A program made the position numbers and the translations under genes. Below the pieces are notes generated by a model that was given only the letters and a program-made list of their open reading frames with translations, had not been told where the DNA came from and made no database searches. Of a stretch of 12,322 bases of DNA, positions 1 to 6,869 are shown piece by piece (the stretch's first letter is position 1; each line of letters begins with the position of its first letter). The DNA is taken from positions 1 through 12,322 of the forward strand of contig DIHU01000033.1 in the NCBI GenBank assembly GCA_002420315.1, given 5' to 3'. The stretch is from Akkermansiaceae bacterium UBA5688. GTDB taxonomy: Bacteria > Verrucomicrobiota > Verrucomicrobiia > Verrucomicrobiales > Akkermansiaceae.

Positions 1-329
1 CGATCTGGATCCGTCAATTCCTCTTCAACTATGATAGTTGGATCGGCCAGAACAAGTGCAGAGCTTTTCCAGAATGCTAATTCCAGCGCTAATTGGTCGC
101 GCCGGCGGGCGTGTGGTGTGAAAATCCAGATTCTTCCCAGCCCAGTTGCCTTTTTTTGGGCGAGCAGAGCTGTGATCAGGTATCCTTGAGCCGAGCGGTC
201 ACAGCCTCCGAGAATAAGAGGCTTTCCCTTGTTTTTAGGCATAGCTTCCCACGTGGACAGGGCCATGCCCCGCCACTCTTCTCTTGTGGAAGCGGCGCTC
301 ACGGGTAAGGCTATAAGGCCGGGGATCAT
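1..329 (-). CDS. mfd: Probable transcription-repair coupling factor Mfd, N-terminal fragment (partial, runs off left edge)
   Basis: Reading the minus strand from the ATG at 327-329 gives 109 uninterrupted codons to the window edge. An in-frame TGA lies directly before this ATG, so it is the furthest possible start. An AAGGA lies about 14 bases upstream, which is rather far for a ribosome binding site. The peptide contains LILGGCDRSAQGYLITALLA, then RIWIFTPHARRRDQLALEL, then AFW, and ends near EEELTDPD. A small-residue loop and helix, a strand ending in TP, a helix with RRRDQLALEL, then a DP motif is the pattern I associate with the UvrB-like N-terminal domain of Mfd. Mfd is the ATPase that removes stalled RNA polymerase and recruits UvrA. 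The helicase motifs would lie outside the window, so the name rests on this N-terminal resemblance only. In-frame later ATGs at codons 22 and 30 are alternative starts. Confidence 0.5.
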   Translation of the reverse strand, partial: MIPGLIALPVSAASTREEWRGMALSTWEAMPKNKGKPLILGGCDRSAQGYLITALLAQKKATGLGRIWIFTPHARRRDQLALELAFWKSSALVLADPTIIVEEELTDPD

Positions 330-350
330 TCAGTGCAATGGAGTCCTTGC

Positions 351-401
351 GTAAAAAAGTGTAAAGATTCACTTGTCAAAGATCTCAAGCCATCCTAAAG
401 C
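351..401. promoter_or_regulatory. Candidate divergent promoter region for mfd (-) and tRNA-Lys (+)
   Basis: On the minus strand a perfect TTGACA (374-379) is followed after 17 bases by TTTTAC (351-356), a weak -10, about 22 bases before the mfd-like ATG. On the plus strand the overlapping TTGTCA (373-378) is followed after 17 bases by TAAAGC (396-401), also a weak -10, upstream of the tRNA. The -35 element fits well in both directions but neither -10 is convincing. This is a motif reading only. Confidence 0.25.
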
Positions 402-406
402 TCCGC

Positions 407-430
407 GGCGTTAAATTTCAGTTTAACGCC
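407..430. repeat. Perfect 9-bp inverted repeat upstream of tRNA-Lys
   Basis: GGCGTTAAA (407-415) and TTTAACGCC (422-430) are exact reverse complements separated by six bases. Neither strand has a T-run after the repeat, so it is not a standard intrinsic terminator. It ends 17 bases before the tRNA. It could be a protein binding site or a hairpin in the precursor 5' leader. Confidence 0.6.
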
Positions 431-447
431 ACAAATCCCAACGTAAT

Positions 448-523
448 GCGCAGATAGCTCAGTTGGTAGAGCAGTTGGCTTTTAACCAATTGGTCCTGGG
501 TTCGAGTCCCAGTCTGCGTACCA
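448..523 (+). tRNA. tRNA-Lys (anticodon TTT), CCA encoded
   Basis: A full cloverleaf folds by eye. The acceptor stem pairs GCGCAGA (448-454) with TCTGCGT (513-519), with a G-U pair at the first position. T8 and A9 are followed by a GCTC/GAGC D stem. The anticodon stem GTTGG/CCAAT encloses the loop CTTTTAA with anticodon TTT. The T arm is CTGGG-TTCGAGT-CCCAG. The discriminator is A and the CCA is encoded at 521-523. It decodes AAA and AAG lysine codons. It stands alone with its own terminator. I see no integrase nearby and no second copy of its 3' end in the window. Confidence 0.97.
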
Positions 524-531
524 CTTATACG

Positions 532-564
532 ACCCGCTTCGTCCCAATGGATAAGCGGGTTTTT
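532..564 (+). terminator. Intrinsic terminator after tRNA-Lys
   Basis: ACCCGCTT (532-539) pairs with AAGCGGGT (553-560), giving an 8-bp stem. A further TCC/GGA pairing lies inside the loop. The stem runs directly into TTTTT. It begins nine bases after the tRNA CCA. Confidence 0.88.
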
Positions 565-710
565 GCTTTTCCTGCCGCTGTAAAAAGCGAGCAATATGCT
601 AGCATTTTATAAAGTTTGAAGAGATGTCATGAGATCTTTTGACAGCATCGGATCGATATCTTTTCGTTTCAATGATATTGATCTTACTCTCTGATAGAAT
701 TCAATCCTCA
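565..710. other. Intergenic spacer between tRNA terminator and glycosidase gene
   Basis: No coding frame is credible here. The spacer contains the perfect palindrome ATGCTAGCAT (596-605) and a near-palindrome AGATGTCATGAGATCT (622-637). The second is followed by three more T residues on the plus strand. Neither makes a convincing terminator for the minus-strand gene that ends at 711. Confidence 0.5.
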
Positions 711-2867
711 TCAATGTGATTTGAGGACTCGCCATGGAATAGGGCTGTCATGAATTTTAGTTTTGTCGTGGCGATAATGAATACGGGTCCATTGTTCTTG
801 AATTGGCAGGCAAATTTCCATCCAGTCCCAAGCTTTGGGTAGTGCTGGCCTTACGGTAAGCATTTGATTTGGGAGAGAAAGATTGAGACCTCCCATACCT
901 TCTAGATAAAGAAGGATCTTTCCGGCGTTGAAGTTGGAGTATTGGTCACCAAAAAGGGTTCGATCTCTTTTGTAAGCTTCAGGGGCGATGGGTGTTTTCC
1001 AATCGGGGTGGTAGTTATAATTTAAGAGATGGTTTAGCGTGAGCTCTGTGGCCTCTGGTAAGAGGTTCTGACAAAAGATACCGTCGAGGGAAAAGTAAGC
1101 GGTGTCGGGAGTGTAACCGAAAGAGTGATCTACGTCGGTGGCGAAAGCCTGCATGGATTGTTTTGACATCGCGAGAGGGAAGAATTCTCCGTAGAAACCT
1201 TTTTTCCGATTTAGGGCCCAGTTTTGGACCATGGTGACGGCATATTCCCTTGGGAAATGGGGAGAACGCATCGCCCAAAATCCATTGGTCATGAGCATTT
1301 TGTTTTTAGGAGCGGCAAAGTAATCGGGCACGCCGTTTGATTCCCAACGTTGGTCAAACATAAGACGGATATGTTCTGGATCGCGACGGACTAACTTTCG
1401 CCAGTGCTCTTCATCCTCCTTCTTGCCAAGAATGTTAGCCATTTTTTCGAGGATTTCAGCTACCTCGAACTCGTTCATTGCGAATCCACTGATCCGTTTG
1501 TGAAAAAGCGTATCAAAATGATCTTCGTATGCGTCTCGAAGAAAGTTGAGATCGCCCGTGTGTTCATAAATTTGCCAGGCTCCCAAAACGTGTTCTGAGG
1601 TTTCGGGGCCGTAGGCGCCACTGTGCCAGCCGATGCCTTTATTATCTGAGATTAAACGGGTGCCGTTTAGCGATTCTCGGAAGTGCTTGTTCTTCGTGAG
1701 ATGTTTCCAAGTGAGAACGTTGCCATAAGCAAACTTGGATTTATTGTGCGTCCACGCTCCAACCTTGATTTGGAAGGCAGCGTCGTAGCGATGGAGCCCA
1801 AGGAAGTTATTGACTGCGGTTTGGGTATGACCTTCAAGTTCCCATCCTCTTCCAACCTCGATGTGATACATGAGGTAGAGAGACCAGAGATAGTAGTAAA
1901 TATCGACGAACCTCTCATCTGGGCAGCGGAAGTGGGGGATTTCATCGTTGAGTAGCCGATTCATTTGAGCTGTTTTTTGCTTGCGAAAAGATTGCTGATT
2001 TTGAATGAGCTCTGTTGCCGCTTGAAGGGCAAGATCCTCCTCATCGTTCATCGCCCAAGAAACAACAGTGCCTTTTTTGTCGCAAGGAATAGAGAAGGTG
2101 TAATGCTGAATACCTTTTATATCTTTCTTGGTGAGCAAGGTTTTTGAGAATTTTCGAGAGGCGCTTATTACCGTGCTCATGTCGGTATAGATGGAAGGTC
2201 CGATGCGTTCGGGACCCTTGGGATCGGGACGGGCTTTCATTGTGCCACCTTCTGAGATTACGAGAGCCTTATTTTTCTCATCGTGTCTGATCGTCGCGGA
2301 GGACGAGACGCTGTTTCTCGTGTAAAAGCTATGCCCGGAGAACTGAAGGATCAATGGTTTCGACGATGTGATGATAGATGCGGCAGCATCGTTGGCCGCG
2401 ATAAATTTTTCCTCAGTTAGCTTTACTCCTGCGACCTCATACTCGCAGATTATCTTATCGGGACGCCATCGCATACTCGTAGGCTTGGGCTGTTTATAGG
2501 TTTTTCCATCCACGATTACGCTGCCGTAGAGGACCCGCGTGTCTTTGTAGAATTCCCAACTCAGGAAGTCGTTTCCTTTTCCGGTGTTTTGATTACCGCT
2601 AATTTCGCTTTTTAAGAGCGAGGCCCCTCTGCCTCGTAGATCGTGATAGAAGGGGTGGGTTAGGCCGAGCGTTTCATCCTCAAACAACTCCCAGCTAGCG
2701 TGAAATCCACCGACATAGTAGGATAGGTTTCCGGCAAGAAAGCCATGCTTTCGTCCCTGGATTTCTTGTTCAATCCGTTTGCAGTAGTCGGTAAACTCGG
2801 GTTTTTGGTCTGCGTGGACAAAAGGGCAGAAAGATAGGATGATGATAAAAGAAATTATAGTTCCCAT
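711..2867 (-). CDS. Putative secreted six-hairpin glycosidase-like protein, family unknown
   Basis: This encodes 718 residues. The first 19 form a likely Sec signal peptide: a hydrophobic TIISFIIILSF stretch ending in VHA before Asp20. Residues of about 20-300 look like a beta-rich N-terminal domain. About 310-650 is helix-rich with many aromatic and acidic residues, including WELEGH near 342, RYDAAFQ near 360, a GWHSGAYGPETSEH segment at 413-426 and FATDVDHSFGY at 575-585. Near 660-690 the pattern LPNQMLTVRPALPKAWDW matches the C-terminal beta domain often seen after an (alpha/alpha)6 barrel. This architecture suggests a polysaccharide or oligosaccharide hydrolase acting outside the cytoplasm, but I cannot assign a GH family or catalytic residues. 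ATG at 2865-2867 is the only standard start after the upstream in-frame TGA. It has no Shine-Dalgarno and leaves the signal n-region without a positive charge. An in-frame CTG six codons earlier would add LLLRK. Confidence 0.6.
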   Translation of the reverse strand: MGTIISFIIILSFCPFVHADQKPEFTDYCKRIEQEIQGRKHGFLAGNLSYYVGGFHASWELFEDETLGLTHPFYHDLRGRGASLLKSEISGNQNTGKGNDFLSWEFYKDTRVLYGSVIVDGKTYKQPKPTSMRWRPDKIICEYEVAGVKLTEEKFIAANDAAASIITSSKPLILQFSGHSFYTRNSVSSSATIRHDEKNKALVISEGGTMKARPDPKGPERIGPSIYTDMSTVISASRKFSKTLLTKKDIKGIQHYTFSIPCDKKGTVVSWAMNDEEDLALQAATELIQNQQSFRKQKTAQMNRLLNDEIPHFRCPDERFVDIYYYLWSLYLMYHIEVGRGWELEGHTQTAVNNFLGLHRYDAAFQIKVGAWTHNKSKFAYGNVLTWKHLTKNKHFRESLNGTRLISDNKGIGWHSGAYGPETSEHVLGAWQIYEHTGDLNFLRDAYEDHFDTLFHKRISGFAMNEFEVAEILEKMANILGKKEDEEHWRKLVRRDPEHIRLMFDQRWESNGVPDYFAAPKNKMLMTNGFWAMRSPHFPREYAVTMVQNWALNRKKGFYGEFFPLAMSKQSMQAFATDVDHSFGYTPDTAYFSLDGIFCQNLLPEATELTLNHLLNYNYHPDWKTPIAPEAYKRDRTLFGDQYSNFNAGKILLYLEGMGGLNLSLPNQMLTVRPALPKAWDWMEICLPIQEQWTRIHYRHDKTKIHDSPIPWRVLKSH

Positions 2868-2936
2868 TTTACGAAGGAGCAGAGATTCTAAGAAATGTGA
2901 TCAGACACTTGCGGTCTTTCGTGAGAAAATAGAAAT

Positions 2937-3596
2937 CTAGGATTCTTTCTTTGTGAGTTCTGGAAGAAGGATCTTCCAGACGTTATCTGCGACAATTCGT
3001 TGTCCCTCTGCGGTTGGGTGGATTCCGTCTGCTTGGTTCAAATTTTCGTTTCCACCGACGCCTTCGATAAGAAATGGAATTAGGCGCGAGTTTGAGGCCT
3101 TGGCGATTTCAGGGAAGAGTTTTTTGAAACGTTCGGTGAACTTGGGGCCCATATTATCGGGCATTTGCATTCCGGCAATGAGAGTCTTCATCATGGGGTT
3201 TTTAGTCCGGGCCTTTTTTACAATTCCAAGGAGGTTTTTTTTGGTTACATCAGGGGAAATCCCACGAAGCCCGTCATTACCACCTAGGGCGATGATAAGA
3301 ATATCGGCGCCTTTACTCAGCGTCCAGGCCACTCTGCGCAGGCCCCCGGCCGAGGTGTCACCGCTAACGCCAGCATTTACCACTACGAAGGGAAGCTTGG
3401 CTTGCTCGATTTTTTGCTGAATGAGGGCAGGATAAGCTTGGCTTAGTTCCAATCCGTAGCCAGCAGTGATACTGTCGCCTAGGATCACAATTCGCTTTTT
3501 GGTATCATTTGCTTTCGCGGTATTTCCGGAGAATAATAATCCGATACCGGCAGCCAATAGCCCTACCCAAAATCTCCTTAGCAATGATTTCTCCAT
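2937..3596 (-). CDS. tesA: TesA-type SGNH/GDSL esterase (arylesterase, acyl-CoA thioesterase I, lysophospholipase family)
   Basis: This encodes 219 residues from the chosen ATG. The signal peptide is MEKSLLRRFWVGLLAAG... ending in TAKA near residue 29, so the enzyme is probably exported to the periplasm. Block I is GDSITAGYG, with nucleophile Ser42. VSGDTSAGGL carries the block II glycine. LGGNDGLRG carries the block III Asn107. DGIHP supplies Asp190 and His193. The similarity to E. coli TesA extends to the SGDTS and GGNDGLRG segments. Members hydrolyse acyl-CoA, aryl and lysophospholipid esters, and the physiological substrate is unclear. An ATG at 3618-3620 and a TTG at 3621-3623 are in frame and would add eight or nine residues (LVLKQ-containing). 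I chose 3596 because it gives a normal signal peptide. The start overlaps the divergent ABC ATPase start by 13 bases. Confidence 0.88.
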   Translation of the reverse strand: MEKSLLRRFWVGLLAAGIGLLFSGNTAKANDTKKRIVILGDSITAGYGLELSQAYPALIQQKIEQAKLPFVVVNAGVSGDTSAGGLRRVAWTLSKGADILIIALGGNDGLRGISPDVTKKNLLGIVKKARTKNPMMKTLIAGMQMPDNMGPKFTERFKKLFPEIAKASNSRLIPFLIEGVGGNENLNQADGIHPTAEGQRIVADNVWKILLPELTKKES

Positions 3597-4321
3597 CTGT
3601 TTCAAAACTAGAACCGCCATCAAGTGCTGTCAAACCACCCATCCTCAAGGTTTCTAATTTGCGGAAGATTCATCAGACTGCTTCACAGGAATTGACGGTT
3701 TTGAAAGATGTTAATTTAAGTTTAGAAGAAGGCGATACTTTGGCCATTGTTGGTCCATCAGGAAGCGGTAAAACCACGTTGCTAGGACTTTGTGCAGGGT
3801 TGGATGATGCGACGGTGGGTTCGATCGTATTGGATGGGTTGGCGATCGAGACTCTCGATCAGGATGAACGGGCTGCTTTGCGAAACCGACTGGTTGGGTT
3901 CGTATTTCAGAGTTTCCAATTAATCCCAACTTTGACGGCAATCGAGAACGTTTTAGTTCCCTTGGAATTACGTGGGGAGTCCGGAAAACAGGATGAAGCG
4001 GAAAAGTTGCTTGTGGAAGTAGGACTTGGTGACCGGATGGATCACTACCCTTTGCAACTCTCAGGAGGTGAGCAACAGCGGGTAGCGCTGGCCCGGGCTT
4101 TTATTCATCGACCCAAAATCTTGTTTGCAGATGAACCGACAGGAAATTTGGATTCGGGGACTAGTGAGCCTATTGTAGAGATGCTTTTTCGTTTGAACCG
4201 TGAAGCGGAAACGGCACTCGTTTTGGTGACCCATGATACGAAACTTGCAGCGAAAGCACGACGGATTGTTACGATGAGTGGCGGAAGTATTGTCTCGGAG
4301 GAGGAAAATGAGACTTCCTAA
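3584..4321 (+). CDS. ybbA: YbbA-like ABC transporter ATPase (LolD/MacB-type)
   Basis: This encodes 245 residues. Walker A is GPSGSGKT (57-64), the Q-loop is FVFQS (Gln109), the signature is LSGGEQQRV (159-167), Walker B is ILFADEP with catalytic Glu184, and the H-loop is His217. AGLDD, GFVFQSFQLIPTL and RGES match E. coli YbbA segments closely, and the family length is similar. The protein should energise the FtsX-type permease encoded next. These transporters usually act on substrates in the outer leaflet or periplasm rather than moving them across the inner membrane. The frame stays open 75 bases further upstream, but the extra residues are not typical of the family, so I chose the ATG at 3584. 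No Shine-Dalgarno precedes it. The stop overlaps the permease start by 14 bases, implying coupled translation. Confidence 0.9.
   Translation: MISPSVSKLEPPSSAVKPPILKVSNLRKIHQTASQELTVLKDVNLSLEEGDTLAIVGPSGSGKTTLLGLCAGLDDATVGSIVLDGLAIETLDQDERAALRNRLVGFVFQSFQLIPTLTAIENVLVPLELRGESGKQDEAEKLLVEVGLGDRMDHYPLQLSGGEQQRVALARAFIHRPKILFADEPTGNLDSGTSEPIVEMLFRLNREAETALVLVTHDTKLAAKARRIVTMSGGSIVSEEENETS
4300..4307 (+). promoter_or_regulatory. Shine-Dalgarno sequence deciding the ybbP start
   Basis: GGAGGAGG lies at about 4297-4304, followed by AAA and ATG at 4308. It is the only strong Shine-Dalgarno site seen before any gene in this window, and it lies inside the end of ybbA. It favours ATG 4308 over the in-frame GTG at 4278. 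Confidence 0.75.
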
Positions 4322-6863
4322 AGATAAGCCTCTTCCAACGAGTCTTTGGCGGTCTTTATTTTGCCGTTGGGTCTGGAAAATGGCTTGGCGTGATAGCCGG
4401 TCGCAGCGCTTAAGATTGGTTGTTTTTTCGCTGGCTATTGTTTCCGGTGTTGCTGCCTTGACGGCCATTCATTCTTTAAAGACAAGCGTGGAACGTGGGA
4501 TCGAATCCGAGGCGAAGTCACTTCTTGGTTCTGATTTGCGTGTGTCTTCCCGGAAAGAGCTAAAATCTGTCGAGATTGAAGGTTTGGCGAAACGGGCTGA
4601 GCGCGTGAGTCGGGAGGTAAGTTTCCCTTCGATGCTTCGGTTTTTGCCGGATCTAGGGGCGCGCTTGATGCAGGTTCGCGGGATGGATGGCGCTTATCCT
4701 TTTTATGGTGAGGTTGAGACGCAACCATTAGACGCGTGGAACAAGTTACATCAAGGTGGTGGGATCTTATTAGAGCCGGCGGTTCTTGACCAGTTTTCAG
4801 GGGAGATTGGCGATAGGGTTGAACTGGGCGGGATCCGTCTAACCATCCTTGGTGTCATCAAGAAACCAGCACCTCGGGGAAATCGCTTCAGTGGATTTGC
4901 TCCTGAGGTTTATGTTCAGCTGGGTGATGTTCAGCGTAGTGGTCTTCTGGGGAAAAATAGTATGGCGTCCTATCAGTTGCATCTCAAAACCAAAGAGGCT
5001 CGTGATGAACGTAAATTAAAAGAAGAGATTCGAGAGGAGTTTCCCAAGAGTCGTTGGAGAATGGAGACCCCGGAAAACCGTAGAGAGAACCTGGGAGACG
5101 CATTAGAAAATTTTCAAAAGTTTTTAGGGCTCATAGCATTGGCTTCCCTTGCGCTTGGAGCGATCGGGGTTGCGGGAGCGGTTCATGCTCATGTGACGAG
5201 GCGGATCGCGACAATTTCGGTGCTACGTTGTTTGGGATGTCCTGGAAATGTGGCATTTGGGATCTATTTTGCACAAGCGATTGCTCTGGGCTTACTTGGG
5301 GCACTGCTCGGAGGTGGAGTTGGGGTTGGGATTCAAATGGGACTGCTCGAAGTGCTTGGCGATGAATTACCTGTTACGGTGAATCCATCACCAGAGTGGA
5401 AGGTTGTCGCGCAGACAACAGCCACGGGATTCTTAGTTTGTTGTGGGTTTGCACTTTTACCATTGTTGAAAATTCAGGGAATCTCACCAGCGATTACGCT
5501 GAGGAGTGGTTCTTTTTTAAAAGGTAGATTTTGGCAGGCGTTTCCGATTTATCTTCTATTGGTGGCGCTACTCTTAATGGTTGCTCGCTTTAACGGTTCT
5601 GATTGGAAACGCGCACTGGCTTTGGTTGGAGGAATGGTGGTTGCTTTTTTGATGCTGGCAAGCGTCGCAAAAATACTAATGGCAGTGACACGTCGGATAG
5701 TGGGCAAACGGTGGCCGTATCTTTTGCGGCAGGGTGTTTCCAATCTACATCGCCCTGGAAATCAAACACTCCTTTTTCTGCTCTCGTTGGGATTAGGTGC
5801 CTTTTTGTTGGTGACGATTCTTTCTGCTGGTAATCTTTTAAATGATCGTTTGACACTTCAACAATCGGATGAAAATCCAAATCTCTACCTCATTGATGTC
5901 CAGCCGGATCAGGTTTCTGAAGTGGAATCGGTTTTAAGGAAAAACGATCTACCTCTTCTTGAAAGCGTGCCGATGGTGACAATGAGAGTTCAGTCTATTG
6001 GTGGGGTTGAGGTTGATAAGGTCGAAGGTGTCCCAGGTTGGGTGGGGAGGCGGGAGTTTCGATCAACTTACAGGGATCGCTTAAACTTTACTGAAACGAT
6101 TCTCGAGGGCGAGTTTGCGACCAAGAGAGCGGATCCTGCCGGGATCGTGCCGATCTCGCTGGAGGAAAAGATTGCTCGAGACATGAAGGTTGGGATCGGT
6201 GATAAGATCACCATAGACGTTCAGGGAATCGCTCTTGAAACTCAGGTTACCAGTATTCGTAAAGTGGATTGGAGTCGTTTTAATCTGAACTTTTTTATGG
6301 TTTTTCCTCCTGGAGTTTTGGAGGACGCGCCTGGATTCAACGTTGTCACGACTCGGACCCCATCTGCTCAAGCTTCGGGTGACTTGCAGCGTGAACTGGC
6401 AGAAAAATTTGCGAATGTAACTGCGATCGATTTGACTCAGATTCTCGAGGAGGTTCGAGATATATTAGGTGATATTTCGACGGTTATCACAGTTTTAGCC
6501 GGTTTCACGGTGCTGGCTGGATTACCTATTCTTTTAGGAACTTTGATGAACGGGCGTGATGTTCGTTTGAAAGAAAGTGTCCTTCTTCGGACGCTTGGAG
6601 CATCATCTAAACAAGTGCGTGTGATTTTGGTGATTGAGTATGCGACTCTTGGAGTGCTGACAGCACTGACTGGAGTGCTATTGGCTATCGGCGCAAATTA
6701 CGCGTTAGCGGTCTTTGTTTTCAAGGCTTCGCCATGGCCAGACTTGATGCTTATTTTTTCAGCCTTGGGATTGGTGTCCTTCGTTTCTGTGCTTGGGGGT
6801 CTTGTGTTGAGTCGAGGAGTGTGCGGACATTCGCCGCTTGAAATTCTTCGCGGTGGAAGTTGA
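4308..6863 (+). CDS. ybbP: YbbP-like FtsX-type ABC transporter permease
   Basis: This encodes 851 residues, near the length of E. coli YbbP (about 800). By eye there are ten membrane segments at about 36-57, 273-294, 317-345, 368-388, 411-427, 436-459, 487-508, 723-745, 771-800 and 812-834. Two FtsX domains are visible. The first (about 273-400) has RRIATISVLRCLGC after its first helix. The second (about 723-848) has RLKESVLLRTLGASSKQV in the same place. These conserved loops contact the ATPase. Large periplasmic regions lie at about 58-272 and 509-722. With the TesA-like esterase divergent upstream, the locus reproduces the E. coli tesA / ybbA-ybbP arrangement. The transported substrate is not known from sequence. 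The gene ends six bases before the convergent helicase gene, and I see no terminator between them. Confidence 0.88.
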   Translation: MRLPKDKPLPTSLWRSLFCRWVWKMAWRDSRSQRLRLVVFSLAIVSGVAALTAIHSLKTSVERGIESEAKSLLGSDLRVSSRKELKSVEIEGLAKRAERVSREVSFPSMLRFLPDLGARLMQVRGMDGAYPFYGEVETQPLDAWNKLHQGGGILLEPAVLDQFSGEIGDRVELGGIRLTILGVIKKPAPRGNRFSGFAPEVYVQLGDVQRSGLLGKNSMASYQLHLKTKEARDERKLKEEIREEFPKSRWRMETPENRRENLGDALENFQKFLGLIALASLALGAIGVAGAVHAHVTRRIATISVLRCLGCPGNVAFGIYFAQAIALGLLGALLGGGVGVGIQMGLLEVLGDELPVTVNPSPEWKVVAQTTATGFLVCCGFALLPLLKIQGISPAITLRSGSFLKGRFWQAFPIYLLLVALLLMVARFNGSDWKRALALVGGMVVAFLMLASVAKILMAVTRRIVGKRWPYLLRQGVSNLHRPGNQTLLFLLSLGLGAFLLVTILSAGNLLNDRLTLQQSDENPNLYLIDVQPDQVSEVESVLRKNDLPLLESVPMVTMRVQSIGGVEVDKVEGVPGWVGRREFRSTYRDRLNFTETILEGEFATKRADPAGIVPISLEEKIARDMKVGIGDKITIDVQGIALETQVTSIRKVDWSRFNLNFFMVFPPGVLEDAPGFNVVTTRTPSAQASGDLQRELAEKFANVTAIDLTQILEEVRDILGDISTVITVLAGFTVLAGLPILLGTLMNGRDVRLKESVLLRTLGASSKQVRVILVIEYATLGVLTALTGVLLAIGANYALAVFVFKASPWPDLMLIFSALGLVSFVSVLGGLVLSRGVCGHSPLEILRGGS

Positions 6864-6869
6864 GCCCGA

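Noticed and set aside
93..308. Plus-strand 71-residue open frame
   Set aside because: It lies antisense to the mfd-like frame, starts with TTG, and its composition is not protein-like. The minus strand is open from 329 to the window edge with a recognisable domain pattern.
596..605. Palindrome ATGCTAGCAT as a functional site
   Set aside because: A ten-base palindrome is expected by chance at this scale, and no promoter or terminator is attached to it.
448..710. tRNA-Lys as an integration site for a mobile element
   Set aside because: No integrase, no repeated tRNA 3' end and no foreign-looking cargo follow. The downstream gene is an ordinary chromosomal type.
2953..3420. Plus-strand 155-residue open frame
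   Set aside because: It is antisense to the TesA-like gene, whose SGNH blocks are intact. It is a shadow frame.
4061..4468. Minus-strand 135-residue open frame
   Set aside because: It crosses the ybbA/ybbP junction in antisense and is rich in residues typical of shadow frames. Both real genes are clear.
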